Position numbers and translations under genes: made by a program. A model generated the notes under the pieces. The model searched no databases. It worked only from the letters and a program-made list of their open reading frames with translations, and had not been told where the DNA came from. Shown piece by piece: positions 16,138 through 22,816 of a stretch of 63,037 bases of DNA (its first letter is position 1; each line of letters starts with the position of its first letter). Origin of the DNA: an uncultured Phocaeicola sp. GTDB lineage: Bacteria > Bacteroidota > Bacteroidia > Bacteroidales > Bacteroidaceae. The stretch spans positions 1 to 63,037 of the forward strand of contig CALUGI010000018.1 of NCBI GenBank assembly GCA_944320135.1, read 5' to 3'.

Positions 16138-17910
16138 TCAAGGCTGCAGCAGGCTTTGCCGCTGCGTTTCTTCCATAATTCTTAAGAAGTTGCCTCCCCA
16201 AATTTTCTGAATGTCCTTTTCGCTGTAGCGTTCCAGCAGCAGCTGTCGGGTGAAGTTGATGAGTTCCGAAGAATCGTTGCAGCCGATGATGCCTCCGTCG
16301 CCGTCAAAATCGGTGCCGATGCCCACATGGTCGATGCCCATCACGTTGACTGCATGATGGAGATGGTCGATGGCGTCATGGATTGTGGCTTGCCGGTCGG
16401 AGCGGAGGAAACCGCTGTAGAGGCATATCTGCACGGCGCCCCCCTTTCGGGCAATTGCTCTCAGCTGTTCGTCGGTCAGATTGCGGGGATGGTCGCACAA
16501 GCTCCGGCAGGAAGAGTGGGAACAGACAGGAGGCGCCGAACTGATTTCCAGCGCTTCATAGAAACTTCTTTCTCCGGCATGCGACAAGTCTACCATCATG
16601 CCGACCCGGTTCATTTCGTTGATGACCTGTTCGCCGAACTTGCTGACTCCCAGATTTTCCTCATTGTAGCGTGCTGAACCGCAAATGTCGTTGTTTCCGT
16701 TATGGCAAAGCGTCATGTAAACTACCCCCCGTCTGCGGAAACGTTCTACATTTGCAATGTCTTTTCCGATGGCATAGCCGTTTTCTATGCCGAGCATGAC
16801 GGCTTTCTTGCCCTCCCGTTTCAGGCGGTACAAATCGGCGGGAGTGAAAGCTATGTCTATGTCGGTGCAGTTCATGGCCACCATTTCTTCTATTTCGTCC
16901 AGAAGCTGGTCGGCCTTGGCTGTAGCGGCAATCAGAGCTTCTTCGGTGCGCTCTTGTTGGGGGAGGTAAGCCGCCATTACGGTTGCGTCTTGACGGCCTT
17001 CCGTCATTTTATGAAGGTCTACCTTAATTTGAGGGTCGCGCGCGGCGAAGTTGATATGCCGGTCGAAAAACATCGGCGTGTCGCAATGCGTGTCGAGGGT
17101 GAGGATGCGGCTGTGGATGCGTTTGGCTTCGCGAAACGAACGGGCTTCCTTTACTAACCATCCGAAGAGGGGCATCATGCACTTGTCCCGGTTCAGGATG
17201 AAGCATTCCGGATGCCACTGCACGCCCAACAAAGATTTGCATTCCGTGCTTTCAATCGCTTCTATCACTCCGTCGGTGGAGGCGGCCGAAACCCGGAAGC
17301 CGGGGGCGGGCGCTTTTACAGCCTGATGGTGGAACGAATTGACCGGCAGCTTCTCCGTGCGCATAATCCGGTGCAGCAGACTTCCTTCCGCCACGGATAC
17401 CGTATGCGAAGCGAAAGCGCGGTCCATATCCTGGCTGTGCTTGAGCAAGGGGGCGGGCATTTCCGTATAGATGTCTTGATAGAGCGTTCCTCCTAAGGCG
17501 GCGTTCATCACTTGTATTCCTCGGCATATACCCAGTATCGGAATTTGCCGGTTGGCCGCCAGACGTGTCAGCATAAGTTCTTGGCGGTCGCGATAAGGGT
17601 TTATTCCGTGAAGCTCCCGGCGGGGCTCTTCATGGAGGAAAAGAGGATTGATGTCCGCCCCTCCCGTCAGCAGGATGCCGTCTACGCTGTCGAGCGTGTT
17701 CATGAGCAATCCCATGTTTTCATACGGGGGAATGACGACCGGCGTGCCGCCCGCTTGTACAACCGACTGGTAGTAGCCTTGCGCCAATGAAAGATTTCCG
17801 TCGGCGAAGTTGCCGGTAATTCCGATAAGCGGGGCTTCTTTGTGGTTGGGAAAGCGGCTGTGCAGGCCGTTGTAGTCTGTGTCGATGTCGAAAGATAAAG
17901 TTGTTGCCAT
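16138..17910 (-). CDS. Fusion: C26 glutamine amidotransferase-like hydrolase + M19 dipeptidase
   Basis: Two hydrolases are joined in one 590-residue protein without a signal peptide, so it is probably cytoplasmic. Residues ~26-260 are a class I glutamine amidotransferase-like hydrolase of the gamma-glutamyl-GABA hydrolase (PuuD, C26) type, with nucleophile C129 in LGICRGIQ and H233/E235 in QWHPE. Residues ~268-585 are a renal-type membrane dipeptidase (M19), with zinc ligands H275 and D277 in THCD and later motifs VDLSHAG and CSHSSCRSLCDHPRNL. Together the domains could release glutamate from gamma-glutamyl compounds and then cut the dipeptide; the shared substrate is inferred. The gene is divergent from ptb-buk. 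Confidence 0.9.
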   Translation of the reverse strand: MATTLSFDIDTDYNGLHSRFPNHKEAPLIGITGNFADGNLSLAQGYYQSVVQAGGTPVVIPPYENMGLLMNTLDSVDGILLTGGADINPLFLHEEPRRELHGINPYRDRQELMLTRLAANRQIPILGICRGIQVMNAALGGTLYQDIYTEMPAPLLKHSQDMDRAFASHTVSVAEGSLLHRIMRTEKLPVNSFHHQAVKAPAPGFRVSAASTDGVIEAIESTECKSLLGVQWHPECFILNRDKCMMPLFGWLVKEARSFREAKRIHSRILTLDTHCDTPMFFDRHINFAARDPQIKVDLHKMTEGRQDATVMAAYLPQQERTEEALIAATAKADQLLDEIEEMVAMNCTDIDIAFTPADLYRLKREGKKAVMLGIENGYAIGKDIANVERFRRRGVVYMTLCHNGNNDICGSARYNEENLGVSKFGEQVINEMNRVGMMVDLSHAGERSFYEALEISSAPPVCSHSSCRSLCDHPRNLTDEQLRAIARKGGAVQICLYSGFLRSDRQATIHDAIDHLHHAVNVMGIDHVGIGTDFDGDGGIIGCNDSSELINFTRQLLLERYSEKDIQKIWGGNFLRIMEETQRQSLLQP

Positions 17911-17935
17911 ACGTTAAATGTTTCTGCTGCGCTGA

Positions 17936-17943
17936 CAAATATA
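17936..17943 (-). promoter_or_regulatory. Promoter -7 element of the C26-M19 fusion gene
   Basis: The minus strand reads TATATTTG, an exact TAnnTTTG match, 25 bases before the ATG. It lies in the 80-base gap shared with the divergent ptb gene, so the two may be regulated together. Confidence 0.5.
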
Positions 17944-17990
17944 GCGATTTATCCGAATAAATTTTGCATATTTGTTTAAAATCTAACGAC

Positions 17991-18914
17991 ATGGAACCGA
18001 TACGAACACTCTCCCAATTGGTGAATTGCTTGCGCTCCAGAGGGATACGGCGCAGGGTGGCGGTGGTTTGCCCGAACGACCCTCATACGGAATACGTCAT
18101 TATCCGCAGTTTGAGAGAAGAAATTGCCGAATATCTGTTGGTTACGGACACTGCCCACCTTGACACGGCTTGGCATTTATGGTCGGCTTCTCCCGACTTT
18201 ATCCGGATTTATGAAGCGGCCACCCCCGATGATGCGGCGGCTCTTGCCGTGCAGCTGGTTCGTACAGGCGAAGCGGACATACTGATGAAAGGGCTGATAA
18301 ACACCGACAACCTTCTTCATGCGGTATTGAAGAAAGGGTTCGGCCTGCTGCCTGAAGGGGGAGTGTTGAGCCATGTGGCTGTAGCGCAGATTCCGCTGTA
18401 TCACAAGCTGTTGTTTTTTTCGGACGCTGCCGTCATTCCCCGCCCTACGCTTGAACAGTTTCGGGCAATTGTCCGGAACGACATCGCCCTGTGCCGCAAG
18501 TTCGGAAACGGCGAGCCTCGTGTGGCGTTGGTTCATTGCACGGAAAAGGTCAGCGAAAAGTTTCCTCACACGCTGAGCTATGCGGCTTTGAAGAAGGAGG
18601 CGGAGGAAGGCAGGTTCGGCCCTGTTTTCGTAGACGGGCCGATGGATGCCAAAACTGCATGCGACAAGCATAGCGGAGACATCAAGGGGCTTTCTTCGCC
18701 GGTGGTGGGAAATGCAGACATCATGGTGTTTCCTAATATTGAATCGGGCAACACGTTTTACAAGACCTTGTCTTTGTTCGGCGACGCGAACATGGCGGGA
18801 ATGCTGACAGGCACCGTAGCTCCGGTGGTGGTGCCTTCGAGAAGCGATTCGGGAAACTCCAAGTATTACAGCCTGGCTCTTGCCTGTATAGCGGGAAAAG
18901 AGGGCGGCCAATAG
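17991..18914 (+). CDS. ptb: Phosphate butyryltransferase
   Basis: Ptb exchanges the CoA of butyryl-CoA for phosphate, giving butyryl phosphate for the kinase encoded next. The ~307-residue protein fits the phosphate acetyl/butyryltransferase family: ADILMKGLINTDNLLHAVL, GVLSHVAVAQIP, FVDGPMDAKTACDKHSGD and NADIMVFPNIESGN. I chose the ATG at 17991 (MEPIRTLSQ) because it fits family length. It is followed after 76 bases by buk. In Bacteroidales this pair may also act on branched-chain acyl-CoAs such as isobutyryl- or isovaleryl-CoA. Confidence 0.93.
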   Translation: MEPIRTLSQLVNCLRSRGIRRRVAVVCPNDPHTEYVIIRSLREEIAEYLLVTDTAHLDTAWHLWSASPDFIRIYEAATPDDAAALAVQLVRTGEADILMKGLINTDNLLHAVLKKGFGLLPEGGVLSHVAVAQIPLYHKLLFFSDAAVIPRPTLEQFRAIVRNDIALCRKFGNGEPRVALVHCTEKVSEKFPHTLSYAALKKEAEEGRFGPVFVDGPMDAKTACDKHSGDIKGLSSPVVGNADIMVFPNIESGNTFYKTLSLFGDANMAGMLTGTVAPVVVPSRSDSGNSKYYSLALACIAGKEGGQ

Positions 18915-18990
18915 TTTGAAATGCCCGCAGTTTTTTGCAGGAACGCGCCGATGTTTTTTTTATTTATTCTAACTTTTATATATCTTGCTT

Positions 18991-20052
18991 ATGAGAATAT
19001 TGGTCGTCAATCCCGGCTCTACCTCCACCAAGTTGGCGGTGTATGATGAAAGCGGCCCCTTGTGGAAGGAAAGCCTTAGCCATCCGGCGAAAGAGCTGGC
19101 CGTATTTTGTCATGTCAACGAGCAATACGATTATCGGCGGACGCACGTGAAAGACGCTTTGAAGAGGGCCGGAATCCGATTGGAGTTTGATGCGGTGATT
19201 GCGCGGGGAGGACTGTTGAAGCCTACTCCGGGAGGGGTGTACCGGATAGACGAGCGCATCAAGAGAGACCTATGGAACGCCGATATGGAACATGCGTCCA
19301 ATTTGGGAGCATGGATAGCCGATGAAATAGCCTCAGAGACCGGATGCCCTTCGTTTATCGCAGACCCGGTAGTGACTGACGAGCTGTGCGACATAGCCCG
19401 TCTGACGGGCATACCTGAAATTCCCCGCATTTCCATCTTCCATGCCCTGAACAGCCGTGCGGTTTCTCGGAATTATGCTGCGCGCATCGGCAAAAAATAT
19501 GAAGATTTGAATTTAGTTGTAGCACATTTGGGAGGGGGAATTTCCGTAAGCGCGCATTGTTGCGGAAAAGTTGTCGACGTGAACAATGCCTTGAACGGGG
19601 AAGGGCCGTTCAGTCCGGAGCGGGCCGGCACTGTTCCTGCACGCCAGCTGGCAGACCTTTGTTTCAGCGGGAAATATACTTACGGAGAAATCCGGAAGAT
19701 GCTGAACGGACGGGGAGGGCTGCTTGCCCATCTGGGCACAACGGACGTGCAGACGGTTGTACGGTGGGCTCATGCCGGAGCGAAGAATCACAAGCTGGTG
19801 TTGGATGCCATGCTTTATGCCGTGGCCAAACAGATTGGGGCGATGCATGTAGCCTTGCATTGCCGGACTGATGCCGTGATTCTGACGGGAGGCATCGCCT
19901 TCAGTGACTATTGCACCGATGCAATACGGGAGTGGATTGGGAGTCTTGCTCCGGTGGCCGTGATGCCGGGCGAGGATGAGATGGGGGCGTTGGCCATGAA
20001 TGCGATAGGAGCCTTGAAAGGGGAGCTTCCGTTGCAGGAATACAATCCCTGA
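18991..20052 (+). CDS. buk: Butyrate kinase
   Basis: Buk moves phosphate from butyryl phosphate to ADP, making butyrate and ATP. The 353-residue protein has the acetokinase-family start RILVVNPGSTSTKLAVYDE and the motifs VARGG-like DAVIARGGLLKP, VVAHLGGGISVSAH and GGLLAHLGTTDV, with a late VILTGGIAFSD. I chose ATG at 18991 over TTG at 18985. Together with ptb it forms a complete acyl-CoA-to-acid route for ATP formation. A palindrome (20072-20137) follows the stop. Confidence 0.94.
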   Translation: MRILVVNPGSTSTKLAVYDESGPLWKESLSHPAKELAVFCHVNEQYDYRRTHVKDALKRAGIRLEFDAVIARGGLLKPTPGGVYRIDERIKRDLWNADMEHASNLGAWIADEIASETGCPSFIADPVVTDELCDIARLTGIPEIPRISIFHALNSRAVSRNYAARIGKKYEDLNLVVAHLGGGISVSAHCCGKVVDVNNALNGEGPFSPERAGTVPARQLADLCFSGKYTYGEIRKMLNGRGGLLAHLGTTDVQTVVRWAHAGAKNHKLVLDAMLYAVAKQIGAMHVALHCRTDAVILTGGIAFSDYCTDAIREWIGSLAPVAVMPGEDEMGALAMNAIGALKGELPLQEYNP

Positions 20053-20060
20053 TTTCCTTT

Positions 20061-20142
20061 GAACGCAAAAACGCAGGGGCGCAAAGTCGTGCATACCGGA
20101 ATCAAACGTGTTCCTTTTGCAGCTTTGTGCCCCTGTGTCTTA
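20061..20142. repeat. Palindromic intergenic repeat (copy A), likely terminator
   Basis: CGCAGGGGCGCAAAG (20072-20086) pairs with CTTTGTGCCCCTGTG (20123-20137) using two G-U pairs. It lies between the convergent buk and DUF4491 genes. Its right arm ends in TGTGTCTT, resembling repeats at 31019-31082 and 51720-51746, so it looks like a dispersed element. Nothing else is seen between 20053 and 20196. Confidence 0.55.
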
Positions 20143-20196
20143 TGTTTGGTTTATGGCGTGCTTTCTTATGCACGTCGGTCCGTGCATCCGAGTTGT

Positions 20197-20517
20197 TTAT
20201 CTTCCTTCATATTCGTGCTTCCTTTTCGGGTTCATCGGAAACCAGCCTTTCAGCACTCGCTTGCGCTGGTCGAATATCTCTTTGATTGTCCAGAAGGAAG
20301 AAAAGGAGAACACTCCCAACAAGGAGGAAAGAAACAGGTTGTCTGTAAACAGCGAACCTGCAATTCCCGCAAGTCCCAGAAGCAGGAAGACCCACCAGCA
20401 GCGGGTTCCCCAGTAATATTCAGCCTTGATGACAACCGGATGAAACACCCCGATGATGAGGAAGGTGCATATTCCGATGGCGATTCCGCCGACATGCAGC
20501 GATTCCGTCCATTCCAT
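20197..20517 (-). CDS. DUF4491 family membrane protein
   Basis: The 106-residue protein has three to four membrane segments: LHVGGIAIGICTFLIIGVFHPVV (about 7-29), WWVFLLLGLAGIAGSLF (about 41-57) and LFLSSLLGVFSFSSFWTI (about 61-78), then a basic tail. It resembles the uncharacterised DUF4491 family of Bacteroidales. Its ATG overlaps the stop of the Lrp/AsnC gene (TGATG at 20519-20515), so the two are translationally coupled. A link to amino-acid sensing is only suggested by this coupling. Confidence 0.8.
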   Translation of the reverse strand: MEWTESLHVGGIAIGICTFLIIGVFHPVVIKAEYYWGTRCWWVFLLLGLAGIAGSLFTDNLFLSSLLGVFSFSSFWTIKEIFDQRKRVLKGWFPMNPKRKHEYEGR

Positions 20518-20984
20518 CACTCGGCTTCTTTGCGGATAGGTATCTCTTTCTTGATGCTCTGTTCCAGCGAAATCAGCGTTTCCGTGGCGGTTACTCCCGG
20601 TATCTCCTGAATTTTGGAGTTCAGCAGTTCCATCAAATGCTCGTTGTCGGTGGAATACAGTTTGGTCAGCATGGTGTACGGACCTGTGGTGAAATGGCAT
20701 TCCACGATTTCGGGGATTTTTTGCAGCTCGGCTACTACGCTTTTATACATGGAACCTTTTTCGAGTTTGATTCCCACATACGTGCAGGTGCTGTATCCCA
20801 GACTTTTGGGGTTCACGTGGTATCCTGAACCGATGATTACCCCCAAGTCAATCAGGCGCTGTACGCGCTGGTGGATGGCCGCGCGTGACACTCCGCATTC
20901 TGCGGCCACGTCTTTGAACGGAATTCTGGCATTTTGTGAAATGATTTCCAGAATCTGTTTGTCAAGTTTATCAATTTTTTCCAT
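20517..20984 (-). CDS. Lrp/AsnC family transcriptional regulator
   Basis: The 155-residue protein has an N-terminal helix-turn-helix (ARIPFKDVAAECGVSRAAIHQ to VQRLIDLGVI, about 17-50) and a C-terminal ligand-binding RAM domain (about 66-145, with GPYTMLTKLYSTDNEHLMELL). Proteins of this family sense amino acids or similar small molecules and bind DNA as dimers or octamers. It has its own promoter (-7 at 21020-21027) and is followed by the coupled DUF4491 gene. Its targets cannot be told from the sequence. Confidence 0.93.
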   Translation of the reverse strand: MEKIDKLDKQILEIISQNARIPFKDVAAECGVSRAAIHQRVQRLIDLGVIIGSGYHVNPKSLGYSTCTYVGIKLEKGSMYKSVVAELQKIPEIVECHFTTGPYTMLTKLYSTDNEHLMELLNSKIQEIPGVTATETLISLEQSIKKEIPIRKEAE

Positions 20985-21019
20985 ATTTCAAATGGTTCTG
21001 GTTTTTATCATATTGTAAG

Positions 21020-21027
21020 CAAATGTA
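21020..21027 (-). promoter_or_regulatory. Promoter -7 element of the Lrp/AsnC gene
   Basis: The minus strand reads TACATTTG, an exact match to TAnnTTTG, 35 bases before the ATG. No -33 TTTG at the usual distance. Confidence 0.55.
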
Positions 21028-21080
21028 GAAAAAGTTTTTTATTTCTCCGCTATTTTGACTGGAATAAATGTTTTTTTTCA

Positions 21081-21183
21081 GATAAAAGACAACGCTTGCC
21101 TCGGCGCGGGGACTCCGGACGGCAGCGTTTTGTCTTGAATGCGGCTGCATTCCGGCGAAACGCCGCCGCGCTTCGTTTTTTTT
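21081..21183 (+). ncRNA. Candidate structured small RNA: three hairpins plus T-run
   Basis: Between two divergent promoters the plus strand holds three consecutive hairpins. The first is long and bulged (AAGACAACGCTTGCC at 21086-21100 with GGCAGCGTTTTGTCTT at 21121-21136). The second is GAATGC-GGCT-GCATTC (21137-21152). The third is CGGCG-AAA-CGCCG (21153-21165). A run of eight T follows at 21176-21183. No gene end lies upstream on this strand that would need a terminator. A near-consensus -7 (TATTTTG, 21051-21057) stands upstream. No known RNA family recognised. Confidence 0.35.
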
Positions 21184-21230
21184 CGGGCTAACTTTCCGCT
21201 TTGCTTTGCGGCGGTTACGGATTTTTTTGT

Positions 21231-21238
21231 TAGCTTTG
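21231..21238 (+). promoter_or_regulatory. Promoter -7 element of the zinc-ribbon lipoprotein gene
   Basis: TAGCTTTG matches TAnnTTTG and lies 24 bases before the ATG at 21263. A TTTG lies 22 bases upstream of it (21205-21208), slightly further than usual. Confidence 0.55.
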
Positions 21239-21262
21239 TAAGAAACCTGAAATGAGACAAAT

Positions 21263-22777
21263 ATGAAACGTTTATTATGTTGTTGGGCGGCGGGCGTTGT
21301 TTTGCTGGCGCTGGCCGGATGCGCAAACACATCGGGCATAGGCGATGCGATTATGAACCGGGCGGATTTTCGTGCTCTTGACGCGGAAGAAGTGAATGAA
21401 CGGGCAAAGACCGTGAAAGTGAAGATTCCGACAACGATTGTTACGTATAAGGGCCTTAACGTTCATAATGACAAAAAGGAGGTGGAAGTGAAGGCCGGAA
21501 CGGTGGTGCGGGTGTTGGCTCAAGTGGACGATGAGGGCAAGCCGGGCCACAAGGGGATGCGTTCGGATTTCCTTATCGAACTGCCCGACGGCACGCGGGG
21601 GACAGGGCCGCTGCCCGAAGCCTATATCGGAGAGCGGGGGTTGGAATATAAAGGTACGTCCGACCCTCATGCAGCTCCTGACACTGTGGTGCTGACGGAT
21701 ATCGTCAAAGAAAAGTCGTCCAATCCTTATTCAGCTCCCGTGTATCAGTATGTAGTGAAAACGTTGTACGGCGACGGCAAGACGAAAACGCTGTCCGCTG
21801 CGCCGATATGGGAGCGGGATGTGGTGCTTCCGTTGGTCAGCGTGCAATGGGCTTTGTATTGTCGCGACGCGCGCCGGATAAAGGCGCAGCTTGAGGGGTG
21901 TACTTTGCAGGAAGCGGACAGTGTGCTGCTGCCCGCTCAGTATGTTTGCAAGGAAGATGGGAAAACCTTGGCGGTGTACAGCCATATTGCTCCCGCTCAT
22001 ACGGAGCATGGGACGGAAGGCGGGTTGGTCTTGATTTTTGAAAACGGACGTCTGGCCGGCGTAGACGGGATGAGGGCGGTAGACCGCCCGTGGAGCCAGT
22101 CGCTTCCGGGAATGGAGTGGTGGGGAAGCCATGCAGGAGCCACTCCTGACGGATGGAAAGTGTATGCCGACTTTCCAAAATGTTCCGGCTTCAGCTTTTG
22201 GTGGTTCGGCCGGTTTTTCCGTCCGTTTATAGGCTTCTTGCTTGTGCTGCTGTGCTTTGCCGCAGCTTTTGCGCTTCCCTGGCTGCTCGCTTTCTTCGTA
22301 TGGGGGCGCATCAGGCTTCTTGCCAACTGGCTGATATTGCTCGTAACCTATTTGTCGCAGGCCGCCGCTCTTTGGTTCGTCCTTTGCTTCACGATGTGGG
22401 GATGTGCGATATTCTGGGTCGTATGCGCTACCGTGTTGGCAGTCGGGCTGTTCACGGCTCCCACATACATGGCTACATTGGCTTTCAGGGGCGAACGGTG
22501 TCCGTATTGCCATCGCATGAAAAACATCAGCTATATAGGCACGAAAGATAGAGGGTCGTTTACGGCAAGAAGCGGCGTGAAGCAGCGTGACGATTATTCG
22601 CATACGGAAGTGGCTTACGAGGACAACAAGAAAATCGTTACGCGGTATTACGAGCGTAAGAACTATCGCACGGTGACTGAAGTGGAATCCGGTGACGAAT
22701 TGTACCATTGCAACAATTGCGGCAAGGATTTCAAGGTCTCGTTCACGTTCCGCAATTCGTATGACGTGAAGGCTTAG
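21263..22777 (+). CDS. Lipoprotein with four membrane segments and C-terminal zinc-binding module
   Basis: I do not recognise a named family for this 504-residue protein. It starts with a lipoprotein signal (LLALAGC, C20). Residues ~45-110 look like an SH3-like beta domain (KAGTVVRVLAQVDDEGKPG). Residues ~310-400 hold about four membrane helices. After them come CPYC (413-416) and CNNC (483-486), 66 residues apart, which probably bind one zinc ion. A lipid-anchored N-terminus and a membrane-spanning C-terminus in one protein is unusual. With an even number of helices the zinc module would be on the periplasmic side if the N-terminus is. It is a single-gene unit with its own promoter. Confidence 0.75.
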   Translation: MKRLLCCWAAGVVLLALAGCANTSGIGDAIMNRADFRALDAEEVNERAKTVKVKIPTTIVTYKGLNVHNDKKEVEVKAGTVVRVLAQVDDEGKPGHKGMRSDFLIELPDGTRGTGPLPEAYIGERGLEYKGTSDPHAAPDTVVLTDIVKEKSSNPYSAPVYQYVVKTLYGDGKTKTLSAAPIWERDVVLPLVSVQWALYCRDARRIKAQLEGCTLQEADSVLLPAQYVCKEDGKTLAVYSHIAPAHTEHGTEGGLVLIFENGRLAGVDGMRAVDRPWSQSLPGMEWWGSHAGATPDGWKVYADFPKCSGFSFWWFGRFFRPFIGFLLVLLCFAAAFALPWLLAFFVWGRIRLLANWLILLVTYLSQAAALWFVLCFTMWGCAIFWVVCATVLAVGLFTAPTYMATLAFRGERCPYCHRMKNISYIGTKDRGSFTARSGVKQRDDYSHTEVAYEDNKKIVTRYYERKNYRTVTEVESGDELYHCNNCGKDFKVSFTFRNSYDVKA

Positions 22778-22816
22778 CTGAAAGGATTGAAGAAGCTGTA
22801 GTTTTCTTTTTGAAGA

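Noticed and set aside
21731-22708. A 325-codon minus-strand frame inside the zinc-ribbon lipoprotein gene
   Set aside because: The plus-strand protein has a signal peptide, membrane segments and CxxC motifs; the minus frame is a shadow of high-GC codon use.
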